Part shown: piece by piece, positions 8,475-15,093 of the stretch
How positions within the stretch are numbered: position 1 is the first letter of the stretch
How the letters are laid out: the number at the start of each line of letters is the position of its first letter
Origin: JBAXSK01 sp044358815
Lineage (GTDB): Bacteria > Cyanobacteriota > Cyanobacteriia > Pseudanabaenales > Pseudanabaenaceae
Reading direction: 5' to 3'
NCBI GenBank assembly: GCA_044358815.1
Contig: JBIKNH010000057.1
Coordinates: 1 to 21,043 of the forward strand
DNA length: 21,043 bases
Program-made: the position numbers and the translations under genes
The notes under the pieces: model-generated
The model's database searches: none
Seen by the model: the letters and a program-made list of their open reading frames with translations, nothing else
What the model was told of the DNA's origin: nothing

Positions 8475-8480
8475 AAAGGA
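8475..8480 (+). promoter_or_regulatory. Ribosome binding site setting the DUF3119 start
   Basis: AAAGGA lies six bases before the ATG at 8487. It overlaps a possible in-frame TTG at 8472, which makes the ATG the more likely start. Confidence 0.65.
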
Positions 8481-8486
8481 TTAATT

Positions 8487-8906
8487 ATGACAAATTCCCC
8501 TATTTCTTCCGTATCAGATTCAGAAAATACAGCCTTGAAACCTTTTTATCTTATACCTTTAACCCTAGTCATATTCGGGTTAATTCTCTTTTCTGTCTCC
8601 CCAGTAACGGGTGGGTTAGTGTCTGCATTTGCATTGTTTCTAGCGTATCAAACATCAGTAATTCGTTTAGTATTCACTGCAACAAACCTCGATGTTTATC
8701 GTGGGACAAATCGGATCCGTCAGTTCCCGTACCGTGAATGGCAGAATTGGCGTGTCTTCTGGCAACCCGTACCGATTCTGTTTTATTTCAAGGAAGTAAA
8801 AAGTATTCATTTTTTGCCAGTGCTGTTTGATCCTACAGAACTGAATATGGCGCTGCAAAAGTATGTACCATTGGCAGAGCTTAACTCAGCGAAGACAAAT
8901 CCATAG
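8487..8906 (+). CDS. DUF3119 family membrane protein
   Basis: A 139-residue protein with two hydrophobic segments near the N-terminus, about residues 20-37 (YLIPLTLVIFGLILFSV) and 42-62 (GGLVSAFALFLAYQTSVIRLV). A conserved cytosolic part follows with RIRQFPYREWQNWRVFWQP, VPILFYFKEVKSIHFLPVLF and a short C-terminal helix. These blocks match DUF3119, a family typical of cyanobacteria and plastid-bearing eukaryotes. Its biochemical role is not known to me. It probably sits in the plasma or thylakoid membrane. The start follows the AAAGGA site rather than the in-frame TTG five codons earlier. It is convergent with tRNA-Tyr, sharing the hairpin at 8964-8990 in the gap. Confidence 0.85.
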   Translation: MTNSPISSVSDSENTALKPFYLIPLTLVIFGLILFSVSPVTGGLVSAFALFLAYQTSVIRLVFTATNLDVYRGTNRIRQFPYREWQNWRVFWQPVPILFYFKEVKSIHFLPVLFDPTELNMALQKYVPLAELNSAKTNP

Positions 8907-8963
8907 TTGCTAAACCGATACCTGAGAAAAACAAAACAATCTAATCAAAATAACTAAAGACAT

Positions 8964-8990
8964 AAAAAAAGACAGGCTCAACACCTGTCT
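8964..8990 (-). terminator. Rho-independent terminator of tRNA-Tyr
   Basis: The stem AGACAGG/CCTGTCT (8970-8976 with 8984-8990) has a 7-base loop. Read on the minus strand, it is followed by seven T residues (complement of 8964-8970). It lies about 58 bases after the 3' end of the tRNA. On the plus strand the hairpin lacks a T tract but could weakly end the DUF3119 transcript. Confidence 0.8.
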
Positions 8991-9047
8991 TATCTCAAAC
9001 TAGCTAAGTCTTGTAGTGTTAACCAGTTTGACGATTGATTGGAAACA

Positions 9048-9130
9048 TGGGCCGAGCTAGATTCGAACTAGCGTAGGCGTAAGCCAGCGGATTTACAGTC
9101 CGCCCCCATTAGCCACTCGGGCATCGACCC
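9048..9130 (-). tRNA. tRNA-Tyr (anticodon GUA)
   Basis: Read on the minus strand, the acceptor arms GGGTCGA and TCGGCCC pair over seven positions with discriminator A. The anticodon stem GCGGA/TCCGC encloses CTGTAAA, with GTA as the anticodon. A long variable arm typical of class II tyrosine tRNA precedes the T arm GCTAG-TTCGAAT-CTAGC. The CCA end is not encoded and must be added after transcription. It is a single gene with its own promoter and terminator. Confidence 0.95.
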
Positions 9131-9205
9131 TGAACAACTCTTTTAAAGAAGTCGTTTGCTTGGTCAACCAGCAGCAATCAGCGGCTCGTCTCTCAAGCGA
9201 ATACA

Positions 9206-9233
9206 ACTATAACACATCTGACCCATTTGGCAA
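9206..9233 (-). promoter_or_regulatory. Promoter for tRNA-Tyr
   Basis: On the minus strand, TTGCCA (9228-9233) and TATAGT (9206-9211) are separated by 16 bp. Initiation near 9199 would give a leader of about 70 bases before the mature tRNA 5' end. Confidence 0.5.
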
Positions 9234-9353
9234 TCATTTTCTGATAAGTATTTTCTGACAAATATTTTTTAGGAGTGTTTTGCCAAAGTGGGGGCAATAT
9301 TTGGGGCGGGGGAATAGTTTAGGGAGAGTTTTTGAGTCAAACCAAGCCATGCA

Positions 9354-9392
9354 ATCTAGCCTTACCCTAGCCAAAATCTAGCCGCAATCTAG
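9354..9392. repeat. 11-bp period CTAG repeats at the gene end
   Basis: CTAG occurs at 9356, 9367, 9378 and 9389, exactly 11 bp apart, within units resembling AATCTAGCC. The last unit overlaps the stop codon of the gene at 9389. This is a short degenerate tandem repeat. Confidence 0.6.
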
Positions 9393-10186
9393 AAAATATC
9401 TTCCGGTTCACTGGTGAAGCTATGGGAGATGGGGTTGGGTAATGATTTTAAATAATTGAGGAAATTTTCTAGTTCACGGGGGGTGAGGCGCTGACGGGAT
9501 TTTTTGTTGAAAGTGCGGATTAGATAGTCCCGTCCGTCCTCTTGGCTCCAGTTTAACCGCTGCATTTCTACGTCAATTTGGGTGATTGCTTCGGACAGAT
9601 CTAATGGCTCTGAGGTAGGGTGAGGTTCCGGCGGATTTAGGGGTAATGGTTCTGGGGTGACTGGTTCCGGGACAGACTGATAGGAAAAATTTTCTCCTGT
9701 TGCATGGTGGCTGATGGTTTCTGGGGCAATGGTCTCCTGATGGGTTCTGGCTGTGCTAGGGGCAGGAATTTCTTTGAGGATTTCGCCGTTGATGGCGTTG
9801 CCATAGGTTTGGCTAGAGGATGAATTTTGGTGGCGGCGCTCCTCAGGTATTAGTGTAGTGGCGGCTTGAAGTTGCGGTTTTCTGTTGACCAAACTCCTGG
9901 CATTACCATCACTGATGGCATTCATGGAGTCAGTCTCCCGCGTGACTTGGCTTAACAGTGGTGCATAGTTGTGGTCATAGGTAGACTCTAAACCCACCCT
10001 AGCTAAAGCTTTTTCCACAGCACGTTCCTCTGCCTGCTCAAAGTTGTGGTCTGTGGCATAGGCGGTGCTTAAAATTACATCGCCACTGCGAACAACTGCA
10101 CGAAACGTATGCATCCCATCGACTTTTTCAATAATGTCAGCGGTGATACTGCCTTGGGGATACTGATGACGAAACTGGGCAAACAT
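9389..10186 (-). CDS. Two-domain protein of unknown function with disordered linker
   Basis: A 265-residue protein. The N-terminal domain, about 1-70 (FRHQYPQGSITADIIEKVDGMHTFRAVV, then EQAEERAVEKALARVGL), looks like a compact alpha/beta fold of the kind that packs a beta sheet against an EQAEERA helix. The middle (about 75-205) is low complexity, rich in Pro, Glu, Ser and Thr, and probably disordered. The C-terminal domain (about 208-255), MQRLNWSQEDGRDYLIRTFNKKSRQRLTPRELENFLNYLKSLP, is a conserved helical unit. Both ends look cyanobacterial, but I cannot name the family. The layout, two small folded ends on a flexible tether, suggests a bridging or nucleic-acid-associated role, which is speculation. 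It follows the HD-GYP gene on the same strand after 130 bp that contain a strong hairpin. Confidence 0.7.
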   Translation of the reverse strand: MFAQFRHQYPQGSITADIIEKVDGMHTFRAVVRSGDVILSTAYATDHNFEQAEERAVEKALARVGLESTYDHNYAPLLSQVTRETDSMNAISDGNARSLVNRKPQLQAATTLIPEERRHQNSSSSQTYGNAINGEILKEIPAPSTARTHQETIAPETISHHATGENFSYQSVPEPVTPEPLPLNPPEPHPTSEPLDLSEAITQIDVEMQRLNWSQEDGRDYLIRTFNKKSRQRLTPRELENFLNYLKSLPNPISHSFTSEPEDIF

Positions 10187-10229
10187 GGGTAAAACAAGCT
10201 AGGTGTTAATAAGTGCAGCAGTAGGTGAT

Positions 10230-10254
10230 GCATGGGGGATTTTGTCCCCCATGC
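10230..10254 (-). terminator. Strong hairpin between the HD-GYP gene and the next gene
   Basis: GCATGGGGGA and TCCCCCATGC form a perfect 10-bp stem with a 5-base loop (TTTTG on the plus strand, CAAAA on the minus). It lies 62 bases after the HD-GYP stop and 43 bases before the next start. No T tract follows on the minus strand, so it may stabilise a transcript end or attenuate rather than be a classical terminator. Confidence 0.5.
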
Positions 10255-10256
10255 TG

Positions 10257-10295
10257 TAGTTTATGTAATTGTAGTTTGTGTAATTTATGTAATTG
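10257..10295. repeat. 15-bp AT-rich tandem repeat
   Basis: TAGTTTATGTAATTG (10257-10271) is followed by TAGTTTGTGTAATT (10272-10285) and a partial third copy, TATGTAATTG (10286-10295). It directly abuts the hairpin at 10230-10254 in the same intergenic gap. Confidence 0.6.
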
Positions 10296-10316
10296 CCACT
10301 GTGGGTAATGTCCCCG

Positions 10317-12023
10317 TTACGCCTCTACTGGCACTGGTTGATCATGGGATGGGTTATGGGATGGGTTGGGTGTAGCGGCTCTAGACGGTGGCACATAGCC
10401 AGGAATTTTGCTCTCGTCTACCTCATCGATCTGACTGGGATCAAGATACTCCTTGGCATATTGCAGGTAAATTTTCTCTGTGACAAATAAATCAAACAAG
10501 TCTGGGTCAATGTGATTATCTAGCTTCATTTTGCCGAGAATATACAGACATTCAGACAAGGTTTTCCCTTTTTTGTAAGGACGATCCCGAGCGCTCAATG
10601 CCTCGAAAATATCGGCAATGCCCATCATGCGGGCAGGAATTGACATTTGCTCTCTGGTTAAACCCTTCGGATAGCCTCTGCCGTCCATCCGTTCATGGTG
10701 TCCCCCAGCATATTCGGGGATGCGGCGCATATTTTTGGGATAGGGTAGTTTTTCGAGCATACTAATGGTGACCACGATGTGATCGTTGATGATGCGTCGT
10801 TCCTCAGGGGTGAGAGTGCCCTTAGTGATGGTCAGGTTATAAACTTCGTCCTCAGTCAAGAATGGCTGTACTTCTCCAGCAATATCACGCCAAGTATATT
10901 GGGCAATCTGACGGACGCGGCTGCAACTGCTTTCGCTCATAAACTCACCGCCAATATTAGAGGCGCGTAAAAAGTCCCGATCTTCGTCATACTGCGCCAA
11001 TTTACGCCGATATTCTGCCTCCAAGAGGGGAAATACATCCGGCGTACCTTTTTCCAAGGCGTTAAACTTGTGTTGCCACAGTTCTACTTCAGCCTCCCGC
11101 TTGAGGACTTCAAATCGGGTATCAATCAACTGAATCCGATCAAAAATAGTTTCTAGTTTCGTAGCTTTGTCGATGACATGAACGGGGGTAGTCACCTTGC
11201 CGCAGTCATGGACTAGTCCGGCAATTTTTAGCTCATAGCGTTCTTCTTCGGTCATGGTGAAGTCTTTGAGCGGACCGTAATCCACCTTACAGGCGGCATT
11301 AGCGATCATCATCGTCAAAGTAGGGACGCGCCGACAATGTGCCCCGTTATAGGGTGATTTCTTGTCAATGGCATCGGAAATCAACTCAATGAAGGACTCG
11401 AATAATTCACGGAACTGGACAATCAACCGATTATTATTGACGGCGATCGCCGCTTGAGAGGCTAAGGATTCGGCTAATCTTTGGGCAACTCCAGAGAAAG
11501 GAATCGTTTGCCCTGTATTAAGATCTTTGGCGTTAATTAACTGCAATACGCCGATCAACTCATTTTCATGATTGAGTAAGGGTAAAGTTAAAAATGATTG
11601 GGAACGATAGCCAGTTCGTTCATCAAAAGCTTTTGTACCCGAAAAGTCAAAGCCATCGGCAATATAGGCATCTGGAATATTAACGGTTTTATGATTAATT
11701 GCGGCATAGGCGGCAACAGTGGTGGCGTTAGGATTACCCTCAGGATCATAAAGCTGAATTGGTGGGAATGGTAAAGGCTGCTCCCCTTCTCGCTCTAACA
11801 TTAAATTTAAGCGATCATTCATGATCAACTCAAAAGAAAGCTCCCGTTGATCTTCGCTAGCCAAATAGAGCGTGCCACCCTCGGCACAGAGAATGCTTTT
11901 AGCCTCCTGAAGAATCATGCGCAATAGACGAGTTGTATCCTTTTGGGATGACAGGGCAATCCCAATAGCATTTAACCTTTCAATCAGCTTAAAGGCTTCA
12001 TCGTTTGCTGCACTAAAGTCCAT
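10317..12023 (-). CDS. GAF and HD-GYP domain cyclic-di-GMP phosphodiesterase
   Basis: A 568-residue cytoplasmic signalling protein. A GAF domain (about 12-202) is followed by a linker helix and an HD-GYP domain. The metal and signature residues are present: AHCRRV (H229), HDCGKV (H272, D273), NDH (H415), HHERMDGRGYP (442-452) and ADIFEALSARDRPYK. HD-GYP proteins hydrolyse cyclic di-GMP, so this probably lowers that messenger in response to a ligand of the GAF domain. About 110 extra residues, mostly charged and helical, separate the HD motif from the NDH and HHE motifs. The C-terminal 30 residues are Pro/Asn/Ser-rich. The open frame extends to an ATG at 12092, but that stretch overlaps a terminator-like hairpin and adds an atypical hydrophobic leader, so Met at 12023 is preferred. 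Confidence 0.85.
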   Translation of the reverse strand: MDFSAANDEAFKLIERLNAIGIALSSQKDTTRLLRMILQEAKSILCAEGGTLYLASEDQRELSFELIMNDRLNLMLEREGEQPLPFPPIQLYDPEGNPNATTVAAYAAINHKTVNIPDAYIADGFDFSGTKAFDERTGYRSQSFLTLPLLNHENELIGVLQLINAKDLNTGQTIPFSGVAQRLAESLASQAAIAVNNNRLIVQFRELFESFIELISDAIDKKSPYNGAHCRRVPTLTMMIANAACKVDYGPLKDFTMTEEERYELKIAGLVHDCGKVTTPVHVIDKATKLETIFDRIQLIDTRFEVLKREAEVELWQHKFNALEKGTPDVFPLLEAEYRRKLAQYDEDRDFLRASNIGGEFMSESSCSRVRQIAQYTWRDIAGEVQPFLTEDEVYNLTITKGTLTPEERRIINDHIVVTISMLEKLPYPKNMRRIPEYAGGHHERMDGRGYPKGLTREQMSIPARMMGIADIFEALSARDRPYKKGKTLSECLYILGKMKLDNHIDPDLFDLFVTEKIYLQYAKEYLDPSQIDEVDESKIPGYVPPSRAATPNPSHNPSHDQPVPVEA

Positions 12024-12060
12024 TGCCGTATCCGTCGTTGGTCCACTAAACAATAATATA

Positions 12061-12110
12061 TAGCCAAAAACCCCAACTCCGTGCACTAGCATCAGAGGCG
12101 GGGCTTTGGG
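12061..12110 (-). terminator. Terminator-like inverted repeat downstream of PEP-CTERM gene 1
   Basis: On the minus strand, AACCCCAA (near 12103-12112) pairs with TTGGGGTT (near 12067-12074), followed by TTT and GGCT. The intervening bases, AGCCCCGCC and GGAG, can extend the stem imperfectly. It lies about 150 bases after the stop of the gene at 12264 and spans the alternative ATG at 12092. Stem borders are approximate. Confidence 0.4.
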
Positions 12111-12263
12111 GTTAGCTATTTCTCAAGATTTGTAACATCAAATGTTGTGTTTCAATAACTATCTTCGGACCAGATTACTTAGCTGAAACATGGCTGAAAC
12201 ATGACGGAGCCAATACTCAGTATCTGCCGACTAAATTTCAGCAATCCAATCCGAATAGGCTGT

Positions 12264-13184
12264 TTAGGCTTGACTAGCTTTACGGCGCTTCATCATCAAA
12301 CCACCCACAGCACCAGCCGCTGCAACACCCAAAAACGCCGCAGGGACAGGTACAGAGCGACTCGGAGGGGCACTGAGATAAAACTCATAATTGCCAGTGT
12401 GGGATCTGCCATCGTCAGCAGCTACTAAACCGGAGGCTGTGGCAGTAAAGCCGTAGAGATAGCTAGTTTTACCTGCATAGGTCACTTTGACTACTTCACT
12501 AGCCTGCATGGGGGTGTTGCTCAAGGCATTGAGTATACTTGCCAAGGCAATTGGTGTGCCTACCGGTGCAGTCGCCCCCAGAAGGGGATTGGCATTGAGG
12601 AAACCTGCTAAACCGATCTTAACGCTACCATCAGCGGCACTGTTGACATAGGAGATATTCGGATCGCTCAAACGTTGCAACAGCTTAAAGTTGGGGTTCA
12701 TAAAAGCACTGTAGGCTGTAGTCTGCTGGGAGGCGTTCAGAACAGGGTACTTTGTCATCAGATCCGCAAACCATTGTTGTTGGAGAGTCTTACCGCTGGG
12801 TAAAACAGTTTGCCAATCACCGATGGTTAGACTACTGAGGGTAATCGGTTGGGAGCCTTGACTAGTGCCCAGTACACCGCTCAAGGTCGTGTTTTTCGTA
12901 AAGTCAAACCCAGCGGTTTCGCTGCTAGCGGCTAACTCCACATTACCGGTGGGACTGGCAGCATTACCACCGAGTACTGATTGGGCATTGGTGACCGTGG
13001 AAGGAATGCGCACTGTTTGGTTGCTGCCATTGACTCCATACACATAGTAGTCACTGGGGGCACTACCACCAATGCTGATCCCTTGAATACCTGCGGCTGA
13101 TGCTGTACCGGCACCTAGAATGGATGCCGCACTAACAATTCCTGTCAAGATGGCAGTGGATGTGGTTTTAATCAATGATTGCAT
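12264..13184 (-). CDS. PEP-CTERM (VPVP-type) sorted surface protein, cyanobacterial
   Basis: A 306-residue exported protein. A Sec signal peptide covers about 1-30, with charged start, hydrophobic core ILTGIVSAASILGAG and cleavage after TASA. The mature part begins GIQGISIGGSAPSDYYVYGVNG and is rich in Ser, Thr, Gly, Asn and Ala, with no cysteine. The C-terminus has the tripartite sorting tail: VPVPAAF, the hydrophobic stretch LGVAAAGAVGGLMM, and the basic end KRRK. VPVP in place of VPEP is a recognised cyanobacterial variant handled by exosortase. The tail would be removed and the protein placed at the cell surface or exported with polysaccharide. It may belong to an NCBI-named cyanobacterial PEP-CTERM family (NF038130 comes to mind, unverified). 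GGAG ten bases upstream (13195-13198) supports the start. Confidence 0.8.
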   Translation of the reverse strand: MQSLIKTTSTAILTGIVSAASILGAGTASAAGIQGISIGGSAPSDYYVYGVNGSNQTVRIPSTVTNAQSVLGGNAASPTGNVELAASSETAGFDFTKNTTLSGVLGTSQGSQPITLSSLTIGDWQTVLPSGKTLQQQWFADLMTKYPVLNASQQTTAYSAFMNPNFKLLQRLSDPNISYVNSAADGSVKIGLAGFLNANPLLGATAPVGTPIALASILNALSNTPMQASEVVKVTYAGKTSYLYGFTATASGLVAADDGRSHTGNYEFYLSAPPSRSVPVPAAFLGVAAAGAVGGLMMKRRKASQA

Positions 13185-13203
13185 AGGTCAATAACTCCAG
13201 GTG

Positions 13204-13344
13204 TTTAGGGGCAGATATTTAGGGCAAATGTCTTAGAACTAGAGATATTTAGAACTAAATTTAGGACTAAACATTTAGGAATAAACATTTAGGGCAAACA
13301 TATTTGAGGAAAAAGATTTCGGATTAAAGGTTTGAGTTCCTCAA
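13204..13344. repeat. Array of about ten degenerate 14-bp repeats in the leader of PEP-CTERM gene 1
   Basis: Units begin with TTTAGG or a close variant at 13204, 13218, 13232, 13248, 13260, 13274, 13288, 13303, 13317 and 13331. Spacings are 14, 14, 16, 12, 14, 14, 15, 14 and 14. The approximate consensus is TTTAGGRCWAAACA. The array starts 20 bp upstream of the start codon, so on the minus strand it forms the 5' leader or promoter region. Confidence 0.75.
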
Positions 13345-13638
13345 AGTGTTTTGATCAGCAGTATTCATGAAAATTATTAAAATTATTTAATACCGACAGA
13401 AGCCAAGCAAAACACATAGTAGCCATAATGGTAGCCATAACTGACAGGTTTTACTATAATCTCGCTTCCCCCATCTTCCATATTACCCTAATAAATTTAT
13501 CTTAATTCCCAATAAATTTTGTTACAGGTTGATTGCAGCTTAATTTATTGTGGCTCAATACAGATCAGTTTAGTGGGAATAGGTTATCAAGCGAAATATC
13601 ATTGGTAAAAACTAAAATACGACATATCTCCCTAAGGT

Positions 13639-13677
13639 AAAAAGACATTGATTTAGCTGTGCTGAAGATCAATGTCT
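13639..13677 (-). terminator. Rho-independent terminator of PEP-CTERM gene 2
   Basis: A perfect 10-bp stem AGACATTGAT/ATCAATGTCT (13643-13652 with 13668-13677) has a 15-base loop. On the minus strand it is followed by five T residues. It lies about 85 bases after the stop codon at 13761. Confidence 0.75.
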
Positions 13678-13760
13678 AAATAGTTTCATAGTTTCTTAGT
13701 AGATGCTTGAAGTTGAACACAGAGTGAACACAAGTTTAGACCAGCGCCTTAGACCAGTGA

Positions 13761-14402
13761 TTACTGAGCTACAGCTTTCCGGTGACGCTTGCGAGCCAAC
13801 AGACCCAAACCTGCTACCACTGCACCAACAGCCATACCAGGTACTGGCACGGGACGAGGCGCTAGGTAAGCATGGTTATCTGATTCAAATGCCACGCCAG
13901 TGGAACGTAAAACCACCTTGTCAAAGTTACTCGCTGTATTGTTAGCGAAAATATTGACATAAAGATTGGAATTAGCATTAGTCCAACTGGCGAACTGGTT
14001 CGTGATGTCTGAACCGGCAATGGTTTGGAGTTTAGTCCCACCACGATACAGATCAACATAGTTGTAAGCATCAATGGAACCCCAGTACAAACCAAAGTAG
14101 CTAGTCAAACTAGAGAAGTTAATGGTTGCTTGGTTAGAGTAGCCGCCAGCAGTACTGAGGGTGAGGTACTTGCTGGTATCTTGAAAAGGTGCAGCAGAAA
14201 CCCCGCCAGTGCTCCCTTGGTAAATGTGGGTGCCAGGGGTGAAGGAATATTGGGCAAAGCCTGTAGTTGGGGCGACACCACTGTTAAAGTCAATGGTCTG
14301 TGTGGCAGAGATGCTGGATTTACAACCATCTACACCACAACCACCCAGAGAAGTGGTCACTGTGAAACCAGCAGCATGGGCACCAGTGGTGGTCATAAGC
14401 AA
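13761..14402 (-). CDS. PEP-CTERM (VPVP-type) surface protein with displaced signal peptide start
   Basis: The open frame from TTG at 14402 gives 213 residues. The mature part contains GGCGVDGCKSS near the N-terminus, a beta-rich central part (YLTLSTAGGYSNQATINFSSL, FGLYWGSIDAYNYVDLY) and the sorting tail PVPVPGM, VGAVVAGLGLLA, RKRHRK. The FGLYWGSIDAYNYVDLY block resembles other PEP-CTERM proteins. The frame upstream of 14402 continues to encode a perfect signal peptide core (KIALSFGTALTALL, cleavage after GAHA) but has no start codon before a stop. The ATG at 14443 is one base out of frame (ATG AAA AAA TAG). One more A in the A6 run would give a normal 226-residue secreted protein. As the sequence stands, the signal peptide is broken. 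Causes could be a sequencing or assembly error in the homopolymer, a real inactivating or phase-variable mutation, or slippage. Confidence 0.7.
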   Translation of the reverse strand: MLMTTTGAHAAGFTVTTSLGGCGVDGCKSSISATQTIDFNSGVAPTTGFAQYSFTPGTHIYQGSTGGVSAAPFQDTSKYLTLSTAGGYSNQATINFSSLTSYFGLYWGSIDAYNYVDLYRGGTKLQTIAGSDITNQFASWTNANSNLYVNIFANNTASNFDKVVLRSTGVAFESDNHAYLAPRPVPVPGMAVGAVVAGLGLLARKRHRKAVAQ

Positions 14403-14403
14403 T

Positions 14404-14443
14404 GCGGTTAGAGCAGTACCAAAGGATAGAGCTATTTTTTCAT
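14404..14443 (-). other. Out-of-frame start and signal-peptide coding segment of PEP-CTERM gene 2
   Basis: On the minus strand the ATG at 14443-14441 is followed by six A residues (complement of 14435-14440), then TAG in frame. In the frame of the downstream protein the same bases read AAA ATA GCT CTA TCC TTT and so on, the hydrophobic part of a signal peptide. The expected original sequence has seven A residues. Confidence 0.7.
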
Positions 14444-14739
14444 GATACTTACCGTTAGAGTAGAGGGCTTAAGGGAGATAATTAGAGATTCGCGAGAGAT
14501 TGACAGTTTCAACTGATGCCACAGACCATTCCCTAAGAAATAGCTAATGATTTACCTAAGTCCACCTATGGCACTGCTCACCGTGGTCTTGGTGAGATGT
14601 TTTCTTTTTTAGCTGATACGCCAAGATTACCCTGTTAATCGCCTAAAGCAACACCAAGATAAGGGGGGAAAGTTAGTAAAAAGTTAGTTTTAGTTATTTT
14701 CTTGGTTATCAAATTATGGGGAAAGTTATTTGGCAATTA

Positions 14740-14773
14740 CTTAACGACTATTTAACGATTATTTAACGACTAT
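14740..14773. promoter_or_regulatory. Triple 11-bp direct repeat resembling a Pho box
   Basis: Three units, CTTAACGA-CTA, TTTAACGA-TTA and TTTAACGA-CTA, are spaced exactly 11 bp apart. The cyanobacterial Pho box bound by SphR is three 8-bp repeats PyTTAAPyPy(T/A) with 3-bp spacers, the same geometry. Each unit here fits except G at position 7. An OmpR/PhoB-type response regulator site is therefore plausible. It lies about 300 bp from PEP-CTERM gene 2 and 450 bp from hsp20. Confidence 0.4.
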
Positions 14774-14818
14774 GCCCCAAGGATCTAGGAACGATCCAGA
14801 GATGATTTGACACTGGTT

Positions 14819-14846
14819 TCTGGAACTAATAGTCTGGAACTAATAG
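14819..14846. repeat. Perfect 14-bp tandem duplication
   Basis: Two adjacent copies of TCTGGAACTAATAG, at 14819-14832 and 14833-14846. Confidence 0.8.
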
Positions 14847-15025
14847 ATGGAGTTATTTCCGTTCAATGTTCAATCAAACAATCTTAACGAAACTTAATCC
14901 TGTGAAGACACACTCTAATTTTGGCAAGATTTTTTAGGGGACAACCTTACTGATGCTTTTCACTTAATCATTACTCAATTGTCGTTAGGAACCATTTGAG
15001 AACTGGTCATACTGGTCAGGGTAGT

Positions 15026-15043
15026 GGTAGGGTTGCCCCTACC
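15026..15043. repeat. Short perfect hairpin GGTAGGG-TTGC-CCCTACC
   Basis: A seven-base perfect stem with a 4-base loop, in the hsp20 upstream region. Hairpins of this GTAGGG/CCCTAC type recur in cyanobacterial intergenic DNA, so it may be a fragment of a dispersed repeat rather than a terminator. Confidence 0.5.
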
Positions 15044-15064
15044 AGAGAAGTGCGGTTCCCCTGG

Positions 15065-15093
15065 TGTACATGATTTGGTAGCTACTGCATAAT
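15065..15093 (+). promoter_or_regulatory. Candidate promoter for hsp20
   Basis: TGTACA (15065-15070) and CATAAT (15088-15093) are separated by 17 bp. Initiation near 15100 would give a leader of about 125 bases, long enough for a heat-sensing RNA structure. Confidence 0.35.

Larger units (their letters stand above)
13185..13760. other. Intergenic region between the two PEP-CTERM genes
   Basis: Besides the 14-bp repeat array and the terminator at 13639-13677, the region is AT-rich and non-coding. The minus-strand promoter of PEP-CTERM gene 1 must lie in or beyond the repeat array. A plus-strand frame at 13703-13945 is a shadow of the gene beside it. Confidence 0.55.

Noticed and set aside
11440..11452. 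HIP1-like site (GGCGATCGCC)
   Set aside because: A single copy inside the HD-GYP gene. It supports a cyanobacterial origin only weakly and has no local meaning.
14025..14411. Plus-strand frame of 128 codons opposite PEP-CTERM gene 2
   Set aside because: Lies antisense to a gene with clear signal-peptide and sorting-tail features and has no domain of its own.
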